NCBI GenBank assembly: GCA_963513935.1
Contig: OY740770.1
Span: 89,273,698 to 89,337,697 of the forward strand
Direction: 5' to 3'
Source: Aphrophora alni
Taxonomy: Eukaryota > Arthropoda > Insecta > Hemiptera > Aphrophoridae
Length of the DNA stretch: 64,000 bases
Below the pieces are notes generated by a model. It was not told the DNA's origin. It was given only the letters and a program-made list of their open reading frames with translations, and did not search any database. The position numbers were made by a program, and so were the translations under genes. Below, one piece after another: positions 12,912-26,500 of the stretch; position 1 is the stretch's first letter, and each line of letters opens with the position of its first letter.

Positions 12912-13730
12912 TTGCAAATCTTTAAGGGTATGTGAGAATTTTCTATCCCTGCTTAGAGCAGCTTTTCTGTATGTTCAGTGAGAGACAACCGCCCAATTGA
13001 AATAACCCCTTCAACCCAATTCATTGAAGGTCTAACTGTCAACATGAAAAGTCCTTCCTTACACTAATCTGCTTTCCCCTTTTCTTCATTCCCAAATTAT
13101 TTCTCAGCATATTCTTCTCCCTTATACATTCTATTGGACAATTTAGCCACAACTTATTGCAGTTTAATTGTCTTGTGTAAACTGTTAAATAAGACGGTTA
13201 TATCTACAGCGTAATACCAACACTTAAACACATATAATACCTCATATAAACTTGCACGGGATACAAACTCTACGTCTCACTGCATCTCATTCTCACTCCG
13301 AGAGAGTTTGAATTTATTCCTCCTTTTAGATATTAAATGGAGACGTCTTTATTTAACCGATATGTGAATATTAGTTTTTGTGTATTGCGTTCTACTTAAA
13401 TTGGTGCACTGATGGAGAAGATAAGGGTATAATTCAGAGATAAGGAGGTGTTCCAATTTGGTTAGGGTAGCGTACACATAGAACAAAACATGTACTGTAA
13501 TCAACATGAAAACCACGTACAAATCTAAATATATTTTCTAAATAAATAGTACCAAGAAAGTGGTACCACATTAAATGAAATAAAAATGTATTAAGTTTTA
13601 CCGTAAAAATTATCAGTGTTTAAGGTTTTGCTGGCTGTTTGAAATTAATGACGAAAATACATCTTTGGAATAAAATGGATTTTGAACCGAGAAGTTATGT
13701 GTCGATATGAGAATGAATTTTGAGACATTT
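12912..13730 (-). repeat. Right arm of the ~0.8-kb inverted repeat
   Basis: Reverse-complement partner of 6975-7779 (see that entry for anchors). The copies differ by many substitutions and short indels, so the pair is not a recent duplication or an assembly fold. Whether these are ends of one large transposon into which the R1-like element inserted, or two independent copies of a repeat in opposite orientation, cannot be settled here. Confidence 0.8.
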
Positions 13731-14212
13731 TTCATATTAAATATAATTAAATCACAACATTAATATTTTAAAATACATGAAGTTTTAAACAGTTACATGA
13801 ATATTATTCTTACTTGACGGATGTACTAAAAGAAATAAATGTAAAATTTTAAATAAAGAAAAATTTAATTTTGTGAGATCTTATATAGGGTATATTCGTC
13901 CATCTTTAGTTTGTTATGTACTAACAAAAAATATAATAATTGCTTCTGTTTTTGTCAATTGGCAAAACATATTAGGAATAATGAAGACACAAAATTCGTA
14001 ATACTGTACATATGATTTAATGAACAGTCACACAATACAATAAAGTAAAAGTGAAACAAAATAATAATAATAAACAAATAAACTATATATATATATATAT
14101 AAAACTCTCCAAACAAATTGTCAAAACTGATAACCCTTTGGTACATACAATGGGAACAATTTATTATGATTAAAATACGAAGTACAGTCTATTATACATT
14201 CAGTTGAATAAT
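13731..14212. other. AT-rich non-coding DNA
   Basis: No gene seen. A short AT microsatellite lies at 14082-14101. Confidence 0.5.
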
Positions 14213-14336
14213 TTCAATTACAGTTGAGAGACATAGTTGTTTTGTCAGTACCGTGCAATATGCATCATATAATAAAATCCCTTTGTGTGTTTAGTGATTA
14301 CAAAGTGGAAGTGTACATAAACTAGAACAACTAGGG
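14213..14336 (+). repeat. Direct repeat, copy 2
   Basis: Partner of 12449-12576, same orientation, roughly three-quarters identical by eye. Confidence 0.65.
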
Positions 14337-14429
14337 CAACAATTTTAGTACATACAATCATCAGACCTGGAAATATACAGTACATAATATATGTAAAATA
14401 AATCAATCCATAAAGATTAAAATATATAT

Positions 14430-14448
14430 ATTTTATTATTATTATTAT

Positions 14449-14507
<59 letters not shown>

Positions 14508-14530
14508 TATAATATAATATATAACATAAT
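14430..14530. repeat. Compound (ATT)n and (AT)n microsatellite
   Basis: An (ATT) run at 14431-14450 passes into a long, slightly interrupted AT tract. Confidence 0.9.
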
Positions 14531-17500
14531 ATATATTATGTTGTTATAAACATTTCTTTATAACAACTTTTCCCTAAATAATATTGTAACCACAGGCAAA
14601 TACACAATTTAAAATATGTAGCTTATTTGTGCATCGTACCACAAATAACATATTTGTAAATAATGTGCTTTGAAATATGAATCTATTAATAAATTTCAGC
14701 AACTTTTTTTTTAATGACAGCAATAATTATTTTGAATTTTTAAAATAGTTTTATCATATTAAACATAATGTTACATCGACGAACAGTAATTATTATGATG
14801 AACAAAATATGGTTAACAATCTTTTAATCTCTCATTTTACCAGTCACACTATTAACTCTTGTAAGGAAGCAATTTTTCAAATTTAAGGACCAACATGCAT
14901 AATAATATGTTTGAGAAACCAGTATTATAGGTCAATTGAATTCGCTCACTCTGTATTCTAAAGGAAATGAAGATTAGTGGAGGTAGGATTTGTTAACATC
15001 GTGATGAACGTTCGCTATTAAGACCTTGTATTAGGGCTACATTTCTCTATTACTCGCTCTAGACAGTCTAAAGCTGTCTCGTACAATGGCCATTTCTTTA
15101 TATTAGGTTTTAAATTCCCTTTTAAATAGAGTAAAATACCGTCCCAGGATAAATATCTTAGGATTTGAAAACGTCCTATGCGAGAAATTATTGCGACTGA
15201 ATAAAATGGAAGTATTTAAGATATTAAAGAACAAATTAACTAATTGTGAAAATTCATTATTATTTATAAGTTGTCTGTAAGCGAATTATTAACGGGCAAA
15301 ATATAATAAATACATAATTATTATCATATGTAGTATTTTTTTTTAATCGGTTTATTTTCAAATACATTTTATGAGAATATTGAAATATCATAGTAGTTAA
15401 CAGAACAGCTGGTTTTGTCAAGTTATAAATCTGAGAGATTTTATTTCTCTTAATATACTAAAATTTAAGGCAAATTAATGTTGTGTAAAGGTCTGAAAAA
15501 TCTGATCGTACAAGAGAGAAATTAAAAATTACAATTTTAAACTCAATACAAAAACAGGGCTACCGAAATAAAAGGCAAAGCTTGCAACACGCGGTAAAAC
15601 GGTAGCGGAAGTGATGTTTTCAATCGATCACCGACAAGATTCGACAAGAAAGTAACAACAACGTATTTTCAGGAAAAAAGATATATAAATTAAATCCAAT
15701 TAAGGAGGAGTTAATTAAGGGGTAATAATAAAATAAAATTTTAAAAACTAGAAGACAAAAACTATGCAAGAAAACAGCTTGAAAATCAGTTGTCGTATTA
15801 GGTAAGATAGCTAAAAACCTGGCTTCGAAAAATTGCACTTGTAAGATATATACAAAATTCATTATTAATAATTATGTAAATAAATTTAGAATACAGTTAA
15901 AAGGGGGTTTTTACTCGTTATTATTGGGAGGCAGGGAGTTTCGTGAATTAAATGCAAAGGCGATACAAAATAGTAAAATTAATAGTAAAATCAGACAAAG
16001 AGAGTAAAAGGTGTAAAACATTGAAAAAAAAGTTAGTGACAATTACATTTGTAAACAAATTATAATTAATAAAATAGAAAATAAGCCTAGGAATAGAAAG
16101 AAAAAATACAAAAAACTATTAGTAAGTAAGAATAATTGTAAGATGACCAAGCGATACAGGTAAAATTAGTGAAAAGGGAGATATTTTATTACTTGAAACC
16201 CGGTGTAATAAAATGTAAACTTCAAAGGTGAATATCTCCAAAACTAAGAGACATAAAAAAAAGTAGTAATTGAAGACAACGTTTTTGTGATAGATTAATG
16301 AGGTAAAAACTGACATAAAAAGAAAAAAAAAAGTTTTCCTCAAAAAGTTAAACTATGCGGATTACTTCTATAAATCGATTTCTTATAAAATCAGAGAATC
16401 AGAGGCAAGATAATCACAATTGAAATATAGATTGAACTATGGATTCGAAAGATATAGCAGATTAAAGGAAAAATCAAATAAATTAGGAATTGCAGGACTG
16501 ACAATGCAAGTTTCAGAGCGAAGGCTTTCCAAATTTGTCAGTGGAAAGATCGACACTCTCTCATCAAATCCTGCTGATGAGATATGTAGATCATGAAATT
16601 AGAAAAAGCTATCCAAACTTATAAATATCAAATATAACATCAGAGATACTGGAGGAACAGAATTTCAGCAACTTTATGTTTTTCATAGTGCTAAAGATAC
16701 CAATATAAATTATTGGAGTTTTCAGTATAGGGAGAGGACTTTTTCACTAAAAAGAAATAAAACTAAATTGTAGCCGTGATCAGTTTTTCCATCCAACTTA
16801 AATGTTTCCATTTAGAAACTCGTTCAACTATCTGAAAATTAAAGGAGAACTTCAAATAAAACATAAATTTAGAATGAATGTGGGGGAGAAGGTAGGCACA
16901 GAGCATCTAGGATATTTCTGAATAGAAATCTGGAGATTTTGTAACGAGTCAAGACAAGGAGATGTCAGCGATGGCGCTCCTACATTGATATCGTCAGACA
17001 CGTCTTCAGCCAAAATAATCTCTTAGGTATAAAACAACTTTAAACGCAATCAATTCGCTGCTTATACTAGTTATCGAGGACTATATAATCGACCACTGTA
17101 TATCCTCCGCATAGGCTGTTATTTTCTTCCCCAAAATGATTGGGTATTACTGCTCCGTTTTTTCATTTACCTAATGAAGGTGAAAATTGATTTCTTTACA
17201 AAATAGTCTAATATCGCTTTTTTCTCAATTTTTGGGACTATTGACATTTTGTAGTAAATTCCTACAGCGCAAAATTCGACAACTAAATCTATTTTCGAAT
17301 TAAAAAATGTGTTGAGGTGGGCATTGTTTCGAATTTTGTTTTTATTATGATTTATAAGGGCAGTGAAGCCTACATTCCTTTAAACATATAAAATAATATT
17401 TTATTACTTGTAGAAAAAAAGGAGTTTTGTGATGAACCGCTACATTTTTCTGTGACGAACATTTTGACCTCTTGGAATGTGGGACAATAAAGTACGAATA

Positions 17501-18261
17501 AAGTGGAATGTGACCATTGAGTACGCACAATAAAGGTGCCCAAATCAGTAAAACATATTTAATGTGTTTCAAGTTTGATACAAAAACTAATCAACCAGCA
17601 AGTGAATATTGATTTCTTTTAATAGTCTCATCAAGAACAATATGGTTCGGCCTGAGATTATGCTAGGGATCACTTGACGTCGCTAGTTGTAAGCTTACAG
17701 GTGTTCTCCTGTTTTTATTTACAATGTACAATTTAGAATTATACGGAACAATACTACTTACGGTTTAGCCTGATATAACTATATTAATTGCTTATATTAT
17801 AACTGTATTAAGATATTTTTCAGATGAATCATAAGAAATTTAAAGTAAATATTTCTGTTTTCAGGACAGGATTGCGAGAAGTTATTTTTACGAAATTAAA
17901 TCCCTAAAATGTTTTATTGAACCCAAAAAAATCACAAACATTTCCTTAAAATCTCTATGGTAGACTTGACATTACTTCTTGAACGAAACCGATTTTTACA
18001 TAGGATTATGCTTGATCGTATATTTATTTATTTTTTATTGAAGAGCCGACTTGTTCAATTTATACGAAACAATCACTCTTCTAGGTAGAACATAACTTGT
18101 GATTAAAAAAAATACATCATCTATTATTAAAATAACCCACGACAATGTGAGTTATATTTTGTGTTACTACTGTATCCTCTGCTTTCAAAGACATAGGCCA
18201 TTACTTTTTCTTCTTTTTAAAAATTCTTTCTGGAATTTTGAGACACTTAATATTCATCTTC

Positions 18262-18262
<1 letters not shown>
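14531..18262. other. Non-coding DNA; part may be an old LTR element
   Basis: No coding frame is supported. From about 15540 to 17060 the plus strand is purine-rich and somewhat GC-richer, with tracts such as AAAAGGGGG near 15900 and TGGGGGAGAAGG near 16882. This resembles the style of the element at 1-4 kb. I found no protein motif and no paired LTR, so it stays an impression. The rest is AT-rich. Confidence 0.35.
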
Positions 18263-18298
<36 letters not shown>

Positions 18299-18310
18299 TA
18301 TATATATATA
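18263..18310. repeat. (AT)n microsatellite
   Basis: About 48 bp of TA repeat with one interruption. It creates a spurious Tyr-Ile open frame. Confidence 0.9.
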
Positions 18311-19280
18311 TTTAAATTTTTTAATGTATTCTAAATATTTCAGATATTACAATATTAAAAACATTATACAAAACCGAACAATTAAGTTAATTGATGAACC
18401 CCAACAAAAATAAATATTACAAGCCTTTGACTTTTTAATATTGCTGTAAAACAAACTGTTTTACCCTCCTACCGTCTAACATAAATATTGCAATTTTTCG
18501 CCATTTTTAATCATTTTGTGAAAAATCATACAAAATAGTAATTTTATTCAAAAACCAACTTATAAGACATAATTTATTTTCAGGAAAGTACATATAATTT
18601 ACCTTTGTAAAGAAAAAAATGTTACATGTTACGGTTTTGGTAAGAATGTAAGGAATAATAAATTGTGAAAAAATGAAGTGAAAATCCCACACAAAAGAGT
18701 ATATGTATCATACTAAAACCTATTCTTGATTTTTTTTCAAGGTATACACAATTTTTGTAATGTAGTTATGAATAAAAGTTGGTGAAAAAATATTTATTTC
18801 TAGAATTGTTTTTTGTAAAAAAAATGTTTACATAAACAGTGTAATAGCTGAATTATTAGGCCTATTTTGACAATAAGAACATCACTAGATAGTGACAATA
18901 TCCAGATCACAACTACTTACCATATTTTATCTCAGATATTAATTTGGATTTCATGTTTGTAATTCCTAAAATTTCAGATGTAAACATTTTGGAGTTGTTA
19001 TGTCAGACATCAAAAAACCATGCAATAACCTAGGGCCAAATTTCACATAAAAGCGTATTTTTACAGTGCAACAATTTGAAAAAAAAATTAAGACACAAAA
19101 GTCTTGTAATAAAGATACGGATAATATTTCCTAAAAAGCAAATAAATTTATACAGTTTATATTAGACAGAGTGGAAAAATCCGAAGAAAGTAAGGCCCAA
19201 TTTGACATAACCTAGAACTTTGTAGGCCTACTATGTAAACCTGAAACAAAATCACTAAATAAACTTATAATTAACTTATA

Positions 19281-19484
19281 ATGGAAACAGCTGATCAAAA
19301 ATATGAAAGTATGTCTTCCTTTGCACAATTGGCTGAAGACAGGACATTACACACTACTCCTGGTTACGACCTCGAAGAATGTTCATGTCTCAACAACTAT
19401 CACAGATATAATAATTTCGAATACGCAGTTCAAAAGAAGATGACAAAATCAGTAAAATATTGTCAAATTGTAGTATTTGGCTGA
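19281..19484 (+). CDS. Small ORF of unknown status (67 codons)
   Basis: An ATG-to-stop frame whose first ~40 residues have a mixed, soluble-protein-like composition (Glu, Asp, Gln, Ser, Thr; METADQKYESM at the start), unlike the Phe/Ile/Tyr-rich frames produced elsewhere by AT-rich DNA. I recognise no domain, and no splice signal of quality was seen in it. It could be a short exon, a gene relic or chance. Listed only because its composition differs from its surroundings. Confidence 0.15.
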   Translation: METADQKYESMSSFAQLAEDRTLHTTPGYDLEECSCLNNYHRYNNFEYAVQKKMTKSVKYCQIVVFG

Positions 19485-20638
19485 GAATTAACGTTTAGAA
19501 AAAATATATATTGATATTTAGTCATATAATCAGTTGCCGAGTGTGGCTCTATCTAACAATAAAATTAAGCAAATCCAGAGAATTTTTATAATTTGTAGTT
19601 GCGCTTTTAGCACAATCTGTTATATGAAAGCTTCAAACATAACGATTTAAACATTATATAGTTTATTACCATAGCTTTTTTTCTAGGTTAACGTTAAAAA
19701 GGTTTTCATAAAGATAGAAAGAAGAAAACTGTATTTATTTTAATTACAACTAATTTGATTTGCCGTAAATTTGATACTATAAATTAATGCTCTATATTAT
19801 TTGATTTTTATTATCACTTTCTCTCTATTAAATATAGCAATTGACTATGATTCAACTTCAGTGTCATCCAAAATATACCTCTTATTTAGATATGTTTTCA
19901 TATCTGTGGTATCATTAAATAAATTAAAGATATTAATTAACAAACATTTTTTATTACCATTTTTCTGTTGTTTTATTTATTTAGAATTTTTTACAAGTAC
20001 ATCAACATTACTTTATTACTAAACAGAAAGATAGAATCATAACTTTTTCCTAAAAACTTCAAACGCTTGATATACTGCTTCCCCCTTTCAAACCTGTAGT
20101 ATATAGTAGGCTACATAGTATATTAAAAATATAAAAACAAGACTATACGTGAAAACTTTTAAATACATTTCGACACGCAATAAAATTAGTTGAATGAAAC
20201 TTCCTAGATTTTACATTTATAATTCTAGGCTATGTTTACCCCATCATAGTGAAATGATTAAGATGATACACTTAAAGAATATTAATCCAATGAAAACGTA
20301 TATTTAAGTCAAAATATTTATACCTAAAATAAACTATATTATACCTAAAAATAAACTAAACGATGAATTTATATTTTTTTTAAATCTGATTATGCAATAA
20401 CTTTCTAAAGTAAGATTAGTGACAATAACAATATCATATTTTTTTACAGTTATGTACTTTTATTAAAAAAACATCCCTTTTAAGACCTGATATTGAAATT
20501 TTTTTCTAGTGCACAACTAATTCAAATTCCATAAAATCGTTAATCGGTTTGGATTGTAGATCACTTAATATTTGTAATAAATGTACAAAAACTCTGAATA
20601 CTAGTCTCATTACTGTAAAATAAAATAATGTCCCATTA

Positions 20639-20665
20639 TTGGGCATAATAAAATAATATGCCCAA
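20639..20665. repeat. Perfect 9-bp hairpin
   Basis: TTGGGCATA (20639-20647) and TATGCCCAA (20657-20665) flank a 9-nt AT loop. Confidence 0.7.
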
Positions 20666-21217
20666 AAATTAGGTTTCCTTCGTCATTTCTATATACATCA
20701 ACTTGTTATCTAATTCCGAAGAAGATAATACATTGACGTTCTGCACGTTAAGATATTTCAAATTTTACAACTAGCTACAAAAACTAATTTGTGATTTTTG
20801 GTTTGTTTTTTGTAAAATATATTTTACATCTTCTTTTAAACATTACTGTGAGTGTACAGTAACAATGAATTATGATTAAATTCTGACAGCACTATATGTA
20901 ACTAGAAAATATATTCCAGCCACGTTGCCCACACCACAATTTATGTTTCCTGTCATATTTGTCATCCAGTAACATAGTTGAGTTTCGCGTTGTACTTCAT
21001 TCTTTATAAGAGGCAGAAGATTGCAAATATTGTTTTACATATTATACATCTAAAAATATATTTACATAAACTACCCCTCTACCACAGGTTTATATATATA
21101 TGAAATGTTTATTATTATGACTATTTAATTTTTTTACAGTCTTCTTTTTTTGAAATATATAGTGCGTTTCTCTGTCAGGAACTAATACATATGTAAAACG
21201 TTATATAGAGAAAAACA

Positions 21218-21224
<7 letters not shown>

Positions 21225-21250
<26 letters not shown>

Positions 21251-21251
21251 A
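21225..21251. repeat. (TA)n microsatellite
   Basis: About 27 bp of TA repeat immediately before the coding-like scrap at 21262. Confidence 0.9.
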
Positions 21252-21261
21252 TAACTAAAAG

Positions 21262-21366
21262 ATGCTGGGTAGGGTCAGTGAACGGCAAGTCATCATTCGA
21301 CAAGAAATAAAAGAGTTAACAGCTCATGGACAAGCCTATACCTCAAAAAAAAAAAAAAAAAAAAAA
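21262..21366 (+). pseudogene. Coding-like scrap followed by an A22 run
   Basis: One frame starting with ATG at 21262 reads LGRVSERQVIIRQEIKEL and a few more residues with normal protein composition, then enters an uninterrupted run of 22 A (21345-21366). The residues faintly recall the start of a Gypsy-type reverse transcriptase (a basic helix with RQEI.EL), but this is weak. The A run after coding-like sequence also suggests a tiny retroposed piece. Confidence 0.2.
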
Positions 21367-21412
21367 CTGAAGGGAGTAAAGGCAAGAAACTCATTTAGAG
21401 ATACGTTAGAAT

Positions 21413-22240
21413 TGGGATAGGTCAACAGACAGAGTTTAAATTAACTAATAGGGATAGAAGCGTCTCATTCTAAATGTCAGTAAACTTTGAATCCCACCAA
21501 TGAAAAATAAAGCCGTGGTGTGACTGTTGAAAACAACGAAATTATAAATATAGGTCCGAGAGAAGAAAACAGGGGAGTTCTTCAAGATAATTTGTACAAG
21601 GTTGTTCTGCGAAGTTTTTGGTACAAGATTGTTCTAATAAATAATTGTTCTTCAAAAATTTTGTTAAAACTTTCATAATAAATTAATTGTAAAATCTTCT
21701 GGGAAATTGGTAAACATTTGAATGTAATCGCGAAGAATACTAACTTAAAAGAAATTACGTCGAGAAGTGAGTTAGTTAAAGTAAAAGAAATACGTTGGAC
21801 AGTTTAATACAAATTAAAAGAAATACGTCGAACAATGAATTAGTTAAAGTTAAAGAATACGTCGTAAAGTGAATATAGTCAGCGAAAGGTGAATAAATAG
21901 ATGAAATAACAGCGTCGAGAATAAGAAGAGGGATTCTACGAGAAATCAGACAGACAAGATTACAGCTTTGCGAGAACAAAAGATATTATTGGACACCAAA
22001 TCAATATCGAACTTATCCTCTGGAACAACCACCAAACAACCACACTTCGGATGGTGAAAGGACTTTACATTCGATTAGTAGACTGTGAAAATTTGTATAA
22101 ATAATTAACCACAAACAACATTTTGATTCAGTAACTAAAGTAAATTATAGTCATCAAAGAACCACACGAAAGAGAAATATTTTATTTTATTGTATTTTAA
22201 ATCAATCTTTAAATAAAACAAGCCAGTTGGGCAGTAAATT
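21413..22240 (+). repeat. Candidate degraded LTR
   Basis: GAATTGGGA at 21408-21416 is the same string that spans the LTR start of the element at 1785, and AGGTCA follows in both. The block is purine-rich on the plus strand, is GC-richer than its flanks, contains the tandem repeat at 21745, and ends in a region with AATAAA signals (22213-22218 area). No partner LTR and no polypurine tract were found. Confidence 0.25.
21745..21884 (+). repeat. Four degenerate copies of a ~35-bp tandem repeat
   Basis: Units begin at about 21747, 21783, 21816 and 21852 and share AAAAGAAATACGTCG followed by a variable AT-rich half that in two units reads GAATTAGTTAAAG or close to it. Period 33-36 bp. Confidence 0.75.
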
Positions 22241-25200
22241 ATTTATATTAAATTTGGCACATATATAGGCTACTAAAATAAATTAAATTCTTAATTCTAA
22301 AATGACCGAATTCTTAATGCTTAAGATACATTTAAAAAAAAATATGGGTGTTTAAGTCTAAAATTGTATTTCACTTTAGGTTATAGACAATTGATGAAAT
22401 GTGTTTAATTTTCTAAAAACATAAGTTTGTTGAATATTACCAGGACCTTTTCATAAACAATTAACATAAGGGACATCGTCTCATTTTAATATGTTAATTT
22501 GTTTAAATTATATTAATCCTGCGAAGTAAATTATTTTAAAAGAGAACGAGCAAGAGACAAAGAAGTAATTATGAATGTTGAAATTTAGTTGAACATTTAA
22601 AGTGTATTGGGAATATAGTGATTACATAATATTTTAATCGCCAGTGTAAATATGTACAGTTGTCTCATTTACACTTAACATATTCTTTTATGAAATTGTA
22701 TAATTAAATTTATGAAAGTTTTATTTACTAAAAACTATTTTAATCTCTAATTTCAAAGTATACATTTTCACTACAAAATAAATAAATAAAAGATACAACG
22801 TTGAATAATTTTATTCCATTAAGGTTTGTGTGATATGTTTCAAAAATGCACAAAACGTTTCAGAATAAATATTACTTAAATTAAATACTTGAGCCAATTT
22901 TACCATCAAAAATAGAGAAATGTGAAATATTTTTAAATAAAAATACTATGTTTTCGGGGTGCAAAAGTTTTGCAAAATTGAAACATATACACAAATATAA
23001 AGGTATCGAGATCAATGGATTTTGTAAGGAATGAATTGTGTAATTAAATAAAAATGAGTGATTGTTTTACATATTTACATGTACTGTTAATAACTGTTTC
23101 GAACTCTCGAATTGAAAATAATACTGCAGCAGTATCTATATTTCTCAAAGAATGCCAGAACATATAATTCGGACAAAATGAAGATGGTAATCTCACATTT
23201 TGCTATGAGGAGAATGAAATGGCTTACTTTAGTCTATAGCATTCTAAAATATATTCCGCATGGTTTTTTCTGTCTTTACTGTATTTGCCACTCGGTGTAT
23301 TAAATTTATTGACTATTAATGAAGGTATTATTTGATAAACATAGTGAGTTGTCCGCCATTAACCCATTGTATTGGGGTGTTTTTCTCAGTCAATTACTCT
23401 AAGCAGTAGTCTACATAATATTTTTCATAAAAAAAAACATCCTTTCTTTACGATAACTTTAAAAATGTTTCAACTCGAGAAAACAGCAAACGTTATCTCA
23501 GGATTAAATATTGTAGGAACTGAGTCACAGTAGAAAATTACATAGTTAAAATGTAAGTTAATTTAAGTTATAAAGGACTGATAATTTATTACAAGGCGTC
23601 CTATATTATATGTAATATATGTGATTGAATTATTATTATAAAATTGGTAGAACATGGTTTTATTATAACTTAGCACGCATTTCCAATAAATCATGAAGTT
23701 GTTTGTTATTAGGAATGTTTTGACAACACAATGGGATCAAATGTGTGAAACAGTTGATCACTCTGAATAATAAGTACGTTTTTCAAATTTGGTTTAATTT
23801 TTTTAATTTTAACTTGAAAATGACAGTTTCAATTGTTTAACTGTTTTAATTGAAATTCCACCGATTTTAGCTGATTCGCATTGAACAAATTAAATCCTAA
23901 AGACATCATATTATTGAAATAAACATTGCTTTTATGTACGTTTATTATTTGAAGTAAGTTTCTTCGCCTCAATTGCCTTTAGCAAATTTATATAAGATAA
24001 TATATTTAATTATATAAAAATAATTTTTATTGTACAAGAATCACTTTAGAAACAATGCAACCGATCTAATATGAAATTTGAAATTCATAGCCATCTAACT
24101 AGCATAGAATGTGATCTTCCCTCCCTAGACGTCATTCCACCAAGACCACTGGTTGAGTGTTTGTTCCCACAATATATACACCCATATAATTAATACAAAA
24201 AAAAGTCTGTGTATCTTCATTTTAGTGATTGAAATGATTCTAATATGACATATATATATTTTTTAATACGGTTCAAGAGATTACAAATATCAATCATAGT
24301 TGAAATAGTAGAGCGTGTAAGATGAATGTTTAAAATAAGAGCGTTGACCAAGTGTGAGCTTTTAAAGAATTGAGATTAATGAAGGGATATTAGAAATGAA
24401 GGTAAGGACCACCACGAAAGGATTGTTTACCCTGTTAAGTTTATCCTGCTAAGGCAGTAATAATAGAGAGTGTTTGTGTAGTGTACCCCCTGATAATACA
24501 GGGTGCTAAAAACATGTGCCTGGATAAATTTTTTCAGACACTAAAAACCAATCTAAACCAAAAACTTCTTCTGTTTAAATCGTAATTTACCATTCGTTTG
24601 CTCTTTAAACCACATGTTTATAAAATATTGAATGATTAATGTTGCAATTGCAATATTGCATTGAGATATCACAATAATATTAGGTAAACATGTTTGCATA
24701 TCTACTAACGTTTATTATTTTAACTAAAATGAAAATTATGTTTTTGTTTTTGTCAGTAATTATAACAAGAACCAACTTATGACAAAACAATAAAAATCGT
24801 GATTTCTTGTTTATTGTCTACAACAGCAAAGAATAATAATGGTACCAAGTCATGATGCTAACTTAATTATATGTCCATTACTTCCTCTATGAAGGAGAGA
24901 AGTAATGATATGTTGCAACATCTCCCGTCACGTACACTTTCTGTTAAAATAATTTAGTTAACTCATTTATAAAGTACACGAAAGAGTGTTAAGGTAAAAT
25001 CGTGTTTGTTTATTATTATCGAGTAAATTTAAGGTTATTTATAAATGATGATGTACCATTCTCAAAATTACAATGAACTTTTTCCAATAATCTCCAAATT
25101 TAAAGAAAAATAAACAACACTGAATAAAAACAATTAGCAATGTAAAATCAAGGCCGAATATGATCAAGAGCATATGATATATAAGTTAGTAATCTTTATT

Positions 25201-26300
25201 TCTTATAAAGCAACAACTCTAGAAGTATCCTTAGACGGATACTTTCCCAAAGTTAAACTCACTAATGACATGAAATTGAGATACATCTCAATTCAAACTT
25301 ATCATCAAAACTACATTCAATACGGGTGTAGTGGTTACTTCCAAACTAATCACATAAGATAAAGTACTTTATTTTAATGTTGAAGTGTGTTATCAATAAT
25401 TTAATGATGTGTGATATGAATGATATGAATCACTATTAGTTGGTAGTAATTTATTATAGAAGAGAATACGTTCAATTGCACACTTAAACCAAGTGTTAAA
25501 ATTGAACTTAGAAAAAAAAAAGTTATAACATATGAATCAATTGTATCGAAAAATAAAAACATAAATTATCAATACAATATAAAACTCTGGTAACTTTACA
25601 ATTTAAAAGTGAACACAAATTCGTATGAGAAACTTTGTGTCAGTGGAGACTTTTAATCTGAACAGCATATTAGATCTAGAAACATATTTGCCCTTTCTAA
25701 ACGTTCTATTTGCATTCATGACACGTGCTCATTTGATAACCTTATGTCTAAAGTTTACTATGCAGTTTATGATTCAAAAGGAAATTTACTATTAAAAATA
25801 TTACAAATTATAGTGTAATATTCGCTTCAATAAACCCTTCACTTCTTTTAAATTGTGTTACATAAAAAGCATATCTGACATAAATTCAGTATTTATCAAA
25901 TACTTTAATTAAGATTTTGAGGAGTATATAAAAACTGTAGTTATAATTACTATTTTAACAGCCACAACAAATTTATAACTCGACGTTTTTAAAACTGTCC
26001 ATTCAACGAAACATTAAAGAGTTTTCGTAATATAAAGTAGTCCTATAAAATTATTATTGTTTCAATTGGCAGCAAATATTAAGATTCAACCTTGGTAACA
26101 AAAATAATATTTTACCATATTTGATTCCTCTTTCGTTGTAAGTAATATAGAACTTAAAAGTTGTAGAGGTACGGAAAATAATACTTAATGTATACTTTTT
26201 CGCTGCAAAATTTTCTATTTTTTGATTCACCTTCTGACACATACTACCATACAAATATTCGATGTTGAGTTCTGATATGAAGTATTTACAAATAATAAAC
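22241..26300. other. AT-rich non-coding DNA
   Basis: No gene, RNA or element seen. A 15-base string at 23477-23491 recurs at 28274-28288. A GC-richer patch at 24100-24180 and an ACAGGGTG string near 24500 are unassigned. Confidence 0.5.
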
Positions 26301-26500
26301 NNNNNNNNNNNNNNNNNNNNNNNNNNNNNNNNNNNNNNNNNNNNNNNNNNNNNNNNNNNNNNNNNNNNNNNNNNNNNNNNNNNNNNNNNNNNNNNNNNNN
26401 NNNNNNNNNNNNNNNNNNNNNNNNNNNNNNNNNNNNNNNNNNNNNNNNNNNNNNNNNNNNNNNNNNNNNNNNNNNNNNNNNNNNNNNNNNNNNNNNNNNN
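26301..26500. other. Assembly gap (200 N)
   Basis: Exactly 200 N. The round number suggests a placeholder rather than a measured gap. Confidence 0.98.

Larger units (their letters stand above)
18311..21224. other. AT-rich non-coding DNA
   Basis: Apart from the small ORF at 19281 and a hairpin at 20639, nothing stands out. Two exact TAGGCCTA octamers occur at 18857 and 19223. Confidence 0.5.
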
